Part shown: piece after piece, positions 28,278 through 37,400 of the stretch | Layout: the number at the start of each line of letters is the position of its first letter | Position numbering within the stretch: the first letter of the stretch is position 1 | Assembly (NCBI RefSeq): GCF_000797465.1 | Contig: NZ_JSWG01000009.1 | Location: 496,001 to 560,000 of the forward strand | DNA: 64,000 bases | Origin: Psychroserpens jangbogonensis | GTDB taxonomy: Bacteria > Bacteroidota > Bacteroidia > Flavobacteriales > Flavobacteriaceae | Reading direction: 5' to 3' | The notes under the pieces: model-generated | What the model was told of the DNA's origin: nothing | The model's input: the letters and a program-made list of their open reading frames with translations, nothing else | Database searches by the model: none | Program-made: the position numbers and the translations under genes

Positions 28278-28609
28278 TGGAACAAGATGTCAATATAAAA
28301 ATTACCGATAGAGATGGTGTTACGCATGAAGTAAAAGCACCAACAGATATGGCAATGAACCTTATGGAAATTGTGCGTTCTTATGAATTGGCTCCTGAAG
28401 GAACTATTGGTATTTGTGGTGGCATGGCAATGTGCGCTTCCTGTCAATGCTATGTATTAAGCGAAACAGAACTACCAGAAAAGCAAGATGATGAAGAAGC
28501 GATGCTAAGTGAAGCGTTTTATGTTCAAGATAACTCGCGCTTAGGTTGTCAAATTCAAATGACTCCAGAAATGGAAGGTTTAGAAGTCGTGTTAGCTCCC
28601 GAATCGTAA
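28277..28609 (+). CDS. [2Fe-2S] ferredoxin, adrenodoxin type
   Basis: 110 residues with a GTG start overlapping the reductase stop by one base. Cluster ligands are Cys47, Cys53, Cys56 and Cys91 (C-x5-C-x2-C-x34-C), with GICGGMAMCASCQC as the core. The family carries electrons to cytochrome P450s or Fe-S assembly and repair pathways. Its tight pairing with the reductase suggests a dedicated electron-transfer pair, possibly serving the Mrp/Nfu cluster genes upstream. That link is inferred from order only. Confidence 0.9.
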   Translation: MEQDVNIKITDRDGVTHEVKAPTDMAMNLMEIVRSYELAPEGTIGICGGMAMCASCQCYVLSETELPEKQDDEEAMLSEAFYVQDNSRLGCQIQMTPEMEGLEVVLAPES

Positions 28610-28611
28610 CC

Positions 28612-29508
28612 TTACTCTGTTTTATAATCAGACAATTTATTAGGTCCTTCCAGTAAAATTCTAACAATTTTTAAGGTACCATCATCAGATGTGGCTATTT
28701 GCCATTTGATGAGTGATATTTCACCATTTTCAATTTCAATACCTGTTATACTTCTCGGATGTACACAGCTACCATCGTTAAAAAAAGCAATGTCTCCTGG
28801 TTCAGGAAATCGTGGTCTGTGTGTATGACCAACAACGGTAATTAAGTTGTCGTTTTCAGTAATCCACTTTTTAGTCCTACGCTCAATTTTAATTAATTCT
28901 TTATAATTTTTTGCTGGACTAGTCGGATCTGCAATACCCATTACGTTAAGCGGTTTCCAGAGAACGCGAACCATAAATCGGCTCCATTTCCAAAATAAAT
29001 AATTCCACCAATCGGCTTGATGACCATGCGTTAAAAATAGTTCTTGACCAGAATCAGAATGTTTCAAAACTACAGCTTCATGATATTTAAGATTGCAAAA
29101 CAACTCTACATCTTCTCCAATTTTTGCGTCAAAATAAGTTGATAAATTCTTTTCTACATATTTGGGATCACGATATACCATATCATGATTTCCCCAAATC
29201 ATATGAAGTCGTTCTTGTTCATGAAACAATTTCAACAACATATACACGTTTTTGTGTGCATTTAAAATAGAATCAAATGAGATATTTTCCCAAAGCTCAT
29301 CGCCATCGCCAAGTTCGCAATAACTAAATCCTTCAGTATGATATTGTTTTAAGGCATGAAAATAGATGTTTCTGTTATTGGCGAAGTCATCTGCAAAACT
29401 ATTATCACCTCTATGACAGTCACTGAAAAGAACAATCTTGCTAGAATTGTCAAATGGAACAACTTTAGCATTCTTGTAAGCGCGATCTAATCTAGTTTTT
29501 GAAGACAT
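28612..29508 (-). CDS. Metallophosphoesterase family protein
   Basis: 298 residues. Calcineurin-like motifs are in order: SDCHRGD (Asp30, His32), ELGDGDELW, IWGNHDMVY, FLTHGHQADWW and VVGHTHRPRFP. These bind two metals for phosphoester or pyrophosphate hydrolysis. The layout resembles UDP-2,3-diacylglucosamine hydrolase-type (LpxH-like) proteins but is longer, and the substrate is unclear. It is convergent with the ferredoxin gene, 2 bases from its stop. Confidence 0.85.
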   Translation of the reverse strand: MSSKTRLDRAYKNAKVVPFDNSSKIVLFSDCHRGDNSFADDFANNRNIYFHALKQYHTEGFSYCELGDGDELWENISFDSILNAHKNVYMLLKLFHEQERLHMIWGNHDMVYRDPKYVEKNLSTYFDAKIGEDVELFCNLKYHEAVVLKHSDSGQELFLTHGHQADWWNYLFWKWSRFMVRVLWKPLNVMGIADPTSPAKNYKELIKIERRTKKWITENDNLITVVGHTHRPRFPEPGDIAFFNDGSCVHPRSITGIEIENGEISLIKWQIATSDDGTLKIVRILLEGPNKLSDYKTE

Positions 29509-29523
29509 GAAGTAAATGTAAAC

Positions 29524-29552
29524 AAAAAATGCCTTTCATTTGAGAGGCATTT
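29524..29552 (-). terminator. Stem-loop between acyl-CoA dehydrogenase and phosphoesterase
   Basis: An 8-bp stem AAATGCCT / AGGCATTT, with a T-run on the minus strand, lies upstream of the phosphoesterase start at 29508. Confidence 0.6.
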
Positions 29553-29605
29553 CTTAATTTTTATTTTAAATACTACTCATAACGATTCCACATGAGTAGG
29601 ATAAT

Positions 29606-29622
29606 AAAAGCCACTTTGTGGC
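29606..29622 (-). terminator. Terminator after acyl-CoA dehydrogenase
   Basis: GCCAC-TTT-GTGGC, followed by T4 on the minus strand, begins 1 base after the stop codon. Confidence 0.65.
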
Positions 29623-30801
29623 CTATTTGAAGGCGTTGAGACCTGTGACATCTAAACCTGTTATAAGTAAATGAATATCGTGAGTACCTTCATAAGTCAC
29701 TACACTTTCAAGGTTCATCATATGTCTCATGATAGAATATTCACCACTAATTCCCATTCCGCCTAACATTTGTCTAGCGTCGCGAGCAATTTTTAATGCC
29801 ATATCAACATTGTTTCGTTTTGCCATAGAAATTTGGGCAGAAGTAGCAGTTCCATTTTCACGCATAACTCCTAAACGCCATGCTAATAATTGTGCTTTTG
29901 TGATTTCAGTAATCATTTCAGCTAATTTCTTTTGTTGTAATTGAAACTGGCCAATAGGTTTCCCAAACTGAATACGTTCTTTGCTATAACGTAAGGCAGT
30001 ATCGTAGCAATCCATTGCTGCTCCAATTGCTCCCCAAGCAATACCAAAACGTGCCGAATCTAAGCATCCAAGTGGAGCTCCAAGACCAGATTTGTTTGGC
30101 AGTAAATTTTCTTTAGGAACCTTCACGTTGTCAAAAATAAGTTCTCCAGTAGCACTTGCACGAAGAGACCATTTGTTGTGTGTTTCAGGTGTTGAGAAAC
30201 CTTCCATGCCACGTTCAACAATTAAACCATGAATACGTCCACTTTCATCTTTAGCCCAAACTACAGCGACTTGACAAAAAGGAGAATTTGAAATCCACAT
30301 TTTTGCACCATTTAAAAGATAATGGTCTCCCATATCTTTAAAGTTTGTCACCATTCCACTAGGATTACTACCATGATCAGGTTCTGTAAGACCAAAAGAT
30401 CCAATCCATTCACCTGAAGCAAGTTTTGGTAGATACTTCATGCGTTGTTCTTCATTTCCGTATTTCCAAATAGGATACATAACTAAAGACGACTGTACAG
30501 AAGCTGTACTCCTTACACCAGAATCTCCACGTTCAATTTCTTGCATGATTAAACCGTAAGAAATTTGGTCTAATCCAGCTCCTCCATATTCCACTGGGAT
30601 ATAAGGGCCAAAAGCGCCAATTTCAGCTAAGCCTTTAACAATTTGAGTTGGGAATTCTGCTTTTTGAGCATATTCTTCAATTATAGGTGAAACATCACGT
30701 TTTACCCAGTCTCTAGCTGCATCACGTACTAATTTATGTTCTTCAGAAAGTAATTCATCAAGATTATAATAATCAGGTGCTTCGAATAAATCTGGCTTCA
30801 T
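29623..30801 (-). CDS. Acyl-CoA dehydrogenase, glutaryl-CoA dehydrogenase-like
   Basis: 392 residues. The signatures of the FAD-dependent acyl-CoA dehydrogenases are present: GSFGLTEPDHGSNPSGM (substrate/FAD region), KMWISNSPFCQVAVVWA and QMLGGMGISGEYSIMRHMMN, with VTYEGTHDIH carrying the catalytic Glu (about residue 371). The overall pattern, including DLFEAPDYYNLDELLSEEHK at the start, is closest to glutaryl-CoA dehydrogenase. That enzyme oxidises and decarboxylates glutaryl-CoA in lysine and tryptophan breakdown. The saccharopine dehydrogenase-like gene at the left edge may belong to the same broad catabolism, but the genes are far apart. Confidence 0.85.
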   Translation of the reverse strand: MKPDLFEAPDYYNLDELLSEEHKLVRDAARDWVKRDVSPIIEEYAQKAEFPTQIVKGLAEIGAFGPYIPVEYGGAGLDQISYGLIMQEIERGDSGVRSTASVQSSLVMYPIWKYGNEEQRMKYLPKLASGEWIGSFGLTEPDHGSNPSGMVTNFKDMGDHYLLNGAKMWISNSPFCQVAVVWAKDESGRIHGLIVERGMEGFSTPETHNKWSLRASATGELIFDNVKVPKENLLPNKSGLGAPLGCLDSARFGIAWGAIGAAMDCYDTALRYSKERIQFGKPIGQFQLQQKKLAEMITEITKAQLLAWRLGVMRENGTATSAQISMAKRNNVDMALKIARDARQMLGGMGISGEYSIMRHMMNLESVVTYEGTHDIHLLITGLDVTGLNAFK

Positions 30802-30826
30802 TATAAGATATATTTTGTTTGGATAA

Positions 30827-30834
30827 CAAAAATA
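30827..30834 (-). promoter_or_regulatory. -7 promoter element for acyl-CoA dehydrogenase
   Basis: Reads TATTTTTG on the minus strand (TAnnTTTG), 26 bases before the ATG at 30801. Confidence 0.5.
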
Positions 30835-30854
30835 ACGAAATCGTTTTCTTAAAA

Positions 30855-31568
30855 CTACATTTTCAAATAAAAATCCTTTGTCAAATTGATGTAGTCTTCT
30901 GTGTAGTCATGACGACTGGTTTCAATAATTAATTCTGAAGTTAGGATATCTGTTTTTGAAGATGAAAATTCAATTAGACTTCGTTTTATATCTGTTGAAG
31001 GCGTGCCCTTTACACGTGTTATTCGGTTAGGGAAAAGAGAAACTTTAGATGCTAAGACTATAAAGTTTTGTTCCTCAGAAAATGGTATGACTACGGAAAA
31101 CAAACCATTTTCAGAAAGCAAATTAACAACGCTCTCTAATAAATGCCCAAAAGGCATGGCGTCTTGAAATCGTGCTAAATCACGTTGTGAGTTTTCAGTT
31201 TTATAAGTTTCAGAATAGAAAGGTGGATTACAAATAATTAAATCATAGGTATCATCAATTTCTTCTGCATACTCTTCTAAGGAAGCATGATAACAAAACA
31301 AACGATCGCTCCAAGGCGATTGTTCAAAGTTATTTACACATTGCTCATAGGCTTGATCATCAATTTCTAAGGCTTCGATAACTTGAGCATGACTTCGCTG
31401 AGCTAGCATTAAAGATAAAACACCAGTTCCGGCTCCAATATCTAAAATCGAAAAGGGGTTGGCTTCAATAGAAGTCCATGCACCCAATAGCACACCATCT
31501 GTACCAATTTTCATAGCACATTGGTTCTGGTTTACACTAAAATGTTTGAATTGAAAAGGCTTACTCAT
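30855..31568 (-). CDS. trmN6: tRNA1(Val) A37 N6-methyltransferase-like
   Basis: 237 residues. The start FQFKHFSVNQNQCAMKIGTDGVLLGAW matches TrmN6/YfiC proteins. The SAM site is ILDIGAGTGVLSLMLAQRS (about 43-61), and LIICNPPFYSET holds the NPPF motif for base methylation. It modifies A37 of tRNA-Val in E. coli; the same target here is inferred. The gene overlaps the end of rimM by 8 bases, so translation is probably coupled. Confidence 0.88.
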   Translation of the reverse strand: MSKPFQFKHFSVNQNQCAMKIGTDGVLLGAWTSIEANPFSILDIGAGTGVLSLMLAQRSHAQVIEALEIDDQAYEQCVNNFEQSPWSDRLFCYHASLEEYAEEIDDTYDLIICNPPFYSETYKTENSQRDLARFQDAMPFGHLLESVVNLLSENGLFSVVIPFSEEQNFIVLASKVSLFPNRITRVKGTPSTDIKRSLIEFSSSKTDILTSELIIETSRHDYTEDYINLTKDFYLKM

Positions 31569-32091
31569 CTAAATATAAATCAATCAGTCCTTCAGGAGTA
31601 TCAACAAAAATGATTTTATTTTTTTTATCAATCTTAGAAATAAATTCGTCATTCATTGGGATTAAGATTTCTATTCCATCTCTATCTATTTCAAAAAGTG
31701 ATTGAGCTGTCGAGTCGTTGATAGATTTTATAATTCCAACATGACCGAAGGTTTTGTCTTCTACTTTAAAACCAATAATTTCATGAAAATAAAATTTATC
31801 GTCATCAAGTTTTGGTAAAAATTCAAGAGGCAAGTATAAATTACTTTTCATTAAAGAATCTGCATCTGCTTCGGTATCTACTTCTTCAAATTTAATTCTT
31901 AGTAATTCAGATTTATGTAGTTGAGAAGATTCAATAAAAAAAGGAACAAGGTTATTACGTACTTCTACAAATACGGATTCCATATGTTCATAGATCTTAG
32001 GTTCATCGGTGTCTAATTTTATTAATAACTCACCTTTAAAGCTGTATTTTTTGACAATCTTACCTAGAAAGAAACAATCTTTTTTATTCAT
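31561..32091 (-). CDS. rimM: Ribosome maturation factor RimM
   Basis: 176 residues from the ATG at 32091, the start of MNKKDCFFLGKIVKKYSFKGEL, the typical RimM beginning. A longer version from a TTG at 32118 would begin inside the terminator hairpin and is rejected. The N-terminal beta-barrel and the PRC-barrel (FYFHEIIGFKVEDKTFGHVGII) are present. RimM assists 30S head assembly and binds S19. It follows rpsP as in many bacteria, here with a hairpin between them. Confidence 0.93.
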   Translation of the reverse strand: MNKKDCFFLGKIVKKYSFKGELLIKLDTDEPKIYEHMESVFVEVRNNLVPFFIESSQLHKSELLRIKFEEVDTEADADSLMKSNLYLPLEFLPKLDDDKFYFHEIIGFKVEDKTFGHVGIIKSINDSTAQSLFEIDRDGIEILIPMNDEFISKIDKKNKIIFVDTPEGLIDLYLDE

Positions 32092-32115
32092 ATCTAATTG
32101 TACTATGCTATTTAA

Positions 32116-32147
32116 CAAAAAAACTCCGATACATTGTATCGGAGTTT
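32116..32147 (-). terminator. Strong hairpin between rpsP and rimM
   Basis: A perfect 12-bp stem AAACTCCGATAC / GTATCGGAGTTT with a 3-nt loop and a T-run on the minus strand. It could end or attenuate the rpsP transcript so that less RimM than S16 is made. Confidence 0.8.
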
Positions 32148-32168
32148 AAAAGTATAAAAAATATTTTT

Positions 32169-32711
32169 CTATTCTTCTTCGTTTGAAGCTGTTACTTCTT
32201 CACCTTCACTTTCAGCTTTCGCTTCTTCAGCTACTACTTCTTCAGCTACTACTTCTTCAACAACAGGAGCCGCAGCTGCTATTCTTGCTTCATTAACTGC
32301 TTTTTCAGCAGCCAAGGCGTCAGCTTTTGCTTTCGCTTCAACTTCAGATAAACCAGCTTCTTTTGCCATTACTTTAGTTGCTTTCTCATCTAACCAAGCA
32401 TTGAATTTTGCTTCAGCTTGTTCTTCTGTTAAAGCACCTTTAGCAACACCACCTGCAAGGTGATTTTTAAGCATTGCACCTTTATAAGATAAAATTGCTC
32501 TAGCTGTATCAGTAGGTTGTGCACCATCCTGTAGCCATTGTACTGTACCATCAACATCTAATTCTACTGTTGCTGGGTTAGTGTTTGGGTTGTAAGCACC
32601 TAATTTTTCTAAGTATTTACCATCTCTTTTTGATCTTGCATCTGCTGCTACGATCCAGTAGTAAGGCTTCCCTTTTTTACCGTGTCTTTGTAATCTAATT
32701 TTAACTGACAT
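32169..32711 (-). CDS. rpsP: 30S ribosomal protein S16 with long acidic tail
   Basis: 180 residues. The first 80 or so (VKIRLQRHGKKGKPYYWIVAADARSKRDGKYLE onwards) are canonical S16. The remaining 100 form an Ala/Glu-rich extension (VVEEVVAEEVVAEE, ESEGEEVTASNEEE), about twice the length of E. coli S16. As I recall, such tails are usual in Flavobacteria. Its leader contains a small GAGGT-N5-ACCTC hairpin (32728-32742). Confidence 0.95.
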   Translation of the reverse strand: MSVKIRLQRHGKKGKPYYWIVAADARSKRDGKYLEKLGAYNPNTNPATVELDVDGTVQWLQDGAQPTDTARAILSYKGAMLKNHLAGGVAKGALTEEQAEAKFNAWLDEKATKVMAKEAGLSEVEAKAKADALAAEKAVNEARIAAAAPVVEEVVAEEVVAEEAKAESEGEEVTASNEEE

Positions 32712-32758
32712 ATTTAATTAATTAGTGAGGTTCTCGACCTCTATTATTAATGAGAGCG

Positions 32759-32766
32759 CAAAGATA
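32759..32766 (-). promoter_or_regulatory. -7 promoter element for rpsP
   Basis: Reads TATCTTTG on the minus strand, 48 bases before the ATG at 32711. Confidence 0.5.
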
Positions 32767-32825
32767 ATACATTTATTTAATTTAGAACATTTTATTTGAA
32801 ATTAAGTAATATTGAAATTTTATTA

Positions 32826-32833
32826 TACTTTTG
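32826..32833 (+). promoter_or_regulatory. -7 promoter element for the calcium-repeat lipoprotein
   Basis: TACTTTTG (TAnnTTTG) lies 72 bases before the ATG at 32905, leaving a leader of roughly 65 bases. It lies inside a longer open frame, which shows that the earlier start is wrong. Confidence 0.5.
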
Positions 32834-32904
32834 AAAGTTCTAAAACGTTATATTTACCCAAAAATGTGCCTCATTTTTATTTAGAGGAAGAAAAATTAAA
32901 CCCA

Positions 32905-34302
32905 ATGAAAAGATTAGTTATACTCCTTATAACAGTATTGACATTTGCAAGTTGTGGTGATGAAGTTGAATTTAATTCACCATCAATACAAGGTAATAAA
33001 GATTATGTACTCTGGAAAGCAGAATTTTTTAATGCTGATATAGATAGTAATGGATATCTAACCATTACTGGAGGAAATAATGTTGAAACATTAAAACTTA
33101 GAATCCCTTCAGCTGCTGTTGGTTCTTATAATTTGGGTGATGTACAATCTATGGTAGCAACTTTTACTACTGGAGATGGTACTGTTTTTTCTACAAATAA
33201 CAGACCAGATCCTAGTGTAACACTTTATCCTGAGTATGGTAAAATTTTCTTAGATGAAATTATAAATAATACATTTACTGGTACATTTCGTTTTAATGCC
33301 TATGACGAAACAGGTTTACGTGTTGTAAACTTTAGTGGTACTACTGAAGAAGATCCACTTAATGGTGGGATATTTTATAGAGTGCCTTTAACTTCAGGAA
33401 GTTTTCCAGCAATGATTTTTACATGTGCTGATGCCGAAGAGCAATCAGATTTGCTTCAAGCGGCTTTTGATGCAACTACAGCAGACGAGCTTACTTATAT
33501 TAGTAGTAGTGATTATATTACTGCTTGTGAGGCTCTTGCCGCATCCTTAGAAATTCAAAGAGAATATTGTGGTGATATTGGTGGTGCTATTCGAATTAGA
33601 ATTGACGAATTAAATGCTTGTGTTTTTCCATGTGAAATTGCAGAAGAAAATAGAAATATCGCAGAAGATGTTATTGAAAACACTACTATCGGAGACTACA
33701 TATTGGCGTGTTTAGATTATCAATTGTATTTACAAGAACAAATTGATTTCTGCGAAGACCTTGATGGAAGTATACAATTAGAATTAGATGATTTAAATTG
33801 TGGAGACGATGATAATGATGGCATACCAAATGCTTTTGAAGACTTTAATGGTGATGGTGTGTTTGATGATGATACTGATGGTGATGGTCTTCCTAATATA
33901 TTAGACAACGATGATGATGGTGACGGAATTCTAACTATTGATGAAGCTAAAGATGAAAATGGGAATCCATTAGATACTGATGGTGATGGTGATGTTGATT
34001 ATCTTGACAATGATGATGATGGAGATGGAATATTAACACAAAATGAAGGCGGAGATACAGATGGTGATGGTGTTGTAAATTATTTGGATAACGACGATGA
34101 TGGAGATGGCTTATTTACTCAGTTCGAAACTGGAACTGGAGATACAGACGTCGATGGTCAAGTTGATTATTTAGATGATGACGATGATGGTGATGGTCTT
34201 TTAACAATAAATGAAAATGCAGATCCTAATATGGATGGAGATCCTGCAGATGCTGTAGACACCGATATGGATGGTGTGCCAGATTATTTGGATAACGTCT
34301 AA
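32905..34302 (+). CDS. Surface lipoprotein with thrombospondin type 3-like repeats
   Basis: 465 residues. The signal MKRLVILLITVLTFASC ends in a lipobox Cys followed by Gly-Asp-Glu, an acidic +2/+3 context like the lipoprotein export signal of Bacteroidota, so it is probably displayed on the cell surface. The middle (about 30-290) is beta-rich with two Cys-containing repeats (TCADAEEQSDLLQAAF; PCEIAEENRNIAEDV). From about residue 300 there are tandem Ca-binding DxDxDG units (DTDGDGLPNILDNDDDGDG and relatives). The start at 32905 is fixed by the lipobox. The ligand is unknown. Confidence 0.75.
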   Translation: MKRLVILLITVLTFASCGDEVEFNSPSIQGNKDYVLWKAEFFNADIDSNGYLTITGGNNVETLKLRIPSAAVGSYNLGDVQSMVATFTTGDGTVFSTNNRPDPSVTLYPEYGKIFLDEIINNTFTGTFRFNAYDETGLRVVNFSGTTEEDPLNGGIFYRVPLTSGSFPAMIFTCADAEEQSDLLQAAFDATTADELTYISSSDYITACEALAASLEIQREYCGDIGGAIRIRIDELNACVFPCEIAEENRNIAEDVIENTTIGDYILACLDYQLYLQEQIDFCEDLDGSIQLELDDLNCGDDDNDGIPNAFEDFNGDGVFDDDTDGDGLPNILDNDDDGDGILTIDEAKDENGNPLDTDGDGDVDYLDNDDDGDGILTQNEGGDTDGDGVVNYLDNDDDGDGLFTQFETGTGDTDVDGQVDYLDDDDDGDGLLTINENADPNMDGDPADAVDTDMDGVPDYLDNV

Positions 34303-34322
34303 ATTTCTTAAAAAAACTATAT

Positions 34323-34353
34323 AAAAGTCAGCTTGTGAAAGCTGACTTTTTTT
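34323..34353 (+). terminator. Terminator after the lipoprotein gene
   Basis: Perfect 12-bp stem AAAAGTCAGCTT / AAGCTGACTTTT with GTGA loop and a T-tract. Confidence 0.85.
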
Positions 34354-34469
34354 GTTTAAAACTGTTCATAACTTTCCTTTTAAAAAAGAGGAGTTTCTTC
34401 GTAATTTTATGGACTTGCTTTTCAGGCCTTACTTCGGAAAGTTTAGATTTAAAATTGAAATAAAATTAC

Positions 34470-37400
34470 ATGTACTTAATCTTCGATACCGAAACAACAG
34501 GATTACCAAAACGATGGGATGCACCAATTACAGACGTTGATAATTGGCCTAGATGTATTCAAATAGCTTGGCAGCTCCATGATGAAATGGGTAACTGTAT
34601 CGATCATCAAGATTATTTGGTACAACCGGAAGGATTCAATATTCCTTATGATGCTGAGAAAATCCATGGAATTTCTACTGAATTAGCACAAGAGCAAGGG
34701 GTTTCGCTTCAAGATGTACTTGAGAAGTTTAATGATGCATTATCTAAAACAAAATTTGTTGTTGGACAGAATGTAAAGTTTGATCTCAATATCATGGGAG
34801 CCGAATTTGTTAGAGGAGATGTTGCAAATCAGCTTCAAGAATTACCGGTTTTAGATACGTGTACAGAACACACAGCCAAGTTGTGTGAAATCCCAGGAGG
34901 TCGTTATGGGAAGTTTAAATTACCAACGTTAACCGAGTTACATCAATTTTTATTCAACGCACCTTTTTCAGAAGCGCATAATGCAACTGCCGATGTTGAA
35001 GCAACAACTCGTTGCTTTTTTGAATTACTTCGTTTAGGTGAATACACAAAGGAACAATTAGATGTTCAGCCTGATTATTTTCAAGACTTTAATGAAAAGA
35101 ATCCACAAACGATTCAGTTTATAGGATTAAAGCATATTAACCTTAAAAAGGAAAGTGCTAAGATTAATGAGCGACTTCAAAAATCACAAGCTGTTGATAT
35201 TTCAGAAGCAGAAATAAAAGAAAATATCTCTGGTTTGGCAGATGTTGATTTCGTGCATCTTCATAACCATTCACAATTTTCTGTACTCCAGTCAACAATT
35301 AGTATTATAGACTTGGTTGCAGTTGCTGCAGAAAATGATATGTCAGCTGTAGCATTGACTGATCATGCCAATATGATGGGAGCTTTTCATTTTGTAAAAG
35401 CGGTTAATAATCATAACAAATCTGTGCAATCGGAAATCGCAGAAGCTGAAGAAAAAGGTGAAACTTCAGATTTAAAAGAAATCAAACCAATACTAGGTTG
35501 TGAGTTTTTTGTTTGTGAAGATCATACTGATAAAACTAGAAAAGACAATGGCTACCAAATTGTATTAATTGCAAAAAATAAAAACGGGTATCACAATTTA
35601 GCTAAGTTATCATCTCATGCTTTTGTGGATGGCTTTTACTACTTGCCACGAATTGATAAAAAATTGATTCAGCAATATAAAGAAGACTTGATTTGTTTAA
35701 CTGGTAATCTCTATGGAGAAGTACCAAGTAAAGTATTAAATGTTGGTGAAAACCAAGCAGAAGAAGCCTTGGTATGGTGGAAACAAGAATTTGGTGATGA
35801 TTTATATGTTGAGTTGATGCGTCACAACCAAGAAGATGAAAACCGAGTGAATCCAGTTCTTGTAAAGCTGGCACAAAAACACGAAGTGAAACTCATAGCA
35901 TCAAATAACACCTACTATTGTAAACAAGACGATGCCAATGCTCATGATATTTTGTTATGTGTAAAAGATGGTGAAAAGCAAGCCACTCCAATTGGTAGAG
36001 GAAGAGGTTATCGTTATGGAATGCCTAACCAAGAATATTATTTCAAGTCTTCAGAAGAAATGAAGGCTTTGTTTAGGGATATTCCTGAAGCAATTACTAA
36101 TATTCAAGAGGTTGTCGATAAGGTTGAAGCTTTTCAACTGGCACGTGATGTATTATTACCTGCATTTGATATTCCAGAAGAATTTGAAGACAGTGCTGAT
36201 GTTGCTGATGCTGGAAAACGAGGAGAGAATGCTTACCTAAGACATTTAACTTACGAAGGCGCTAAAAAACGCTATGAAGATCTTTCTGAAGATATTATAG
36301 AACGTCTAGATTTCGAATTGAGTGTTATTGAAAACACAGGATATCCAGGATACTTTTTGATTGTTGAAGATTTTATTCGAGAAGCTCGAAATATGGATGT
36401 GTCTGTTGGTCCAGGTCGTGGTTCGGCAGCAGGATCTGTAGTTGCATATTGCCTTTGGATTACTAATATAGACCCATTAAAGTACGACTTACTTTTTGAG
36501 CGTTTTTTAAATCCAGATCGTGTAAGTATGCCTGATATTGATATCGATTTTGATGATGAAGGTCGAAGTCGTGTGATGGATTACGTGATTGAAAAATATG
36601 GATCCAATCAGGTGGCTCAAATTATAACTTATGGAACCATGGCTGCAAAGTCATCCATTAGAGATACAGCGCGAGTTTTAGACTTGCCTTTATTTGATGC
36701 AGATCGAATTGCGAAGTTGATTCCAACCATGTCTAAATTGAATAAGATTTTTGGACTTAATGAAAAAGAATTAGCAAAAAAATTCAGAGCTGAAGATTTA
36801 GAGAAAGTAAATCAGTTACTCAATATTGCAGATGGTGATGACTTAGAATCTGAAACCATTAATCTTGCTAGAAGCTTAGAAGGCTCTGTTCGTAATACAG
36901 GAATTCATGCTTGTGGTGTGATTATTACCCCAGATGATATAACCAAATTCGTTCCTGTGGCAACTGCTAAGGATTCTGACTTGTATGTCACTCAGTTTGA
37001 TAACTCTGTAGTTGAAGATGCTGGATTACTGAAAATGGATTTCCTGGGATTAAAAACCTTGACCTTAATTAAGGATACAGTTAAAATCGTTAAAGCCAAA
37101 CATGATATTTTATTGGATCCAGATAGTTTTCCACTAGATGATGAAAAAACATATGAACTGTTTCAAAAAGGAGAAACAGTAGGTGTATTCCAATACGAAT
37201 CACCAGGAATGCAAAAGCACCTTAAAGATTTAAAACCTTCAGTGTTTGAAGATCTTATTGCTATGAATGCACTCTATCGTCCTGGACCAATGGAATACAT
37301 TCCGAGTTTTGTTCGTAGAAAGCATGGTGACGAGGACATTGAGTACGATTTGCCAGCAATGGAAGAGTACCTTAAAGAAACCTACGGAATTACAGTCTAC

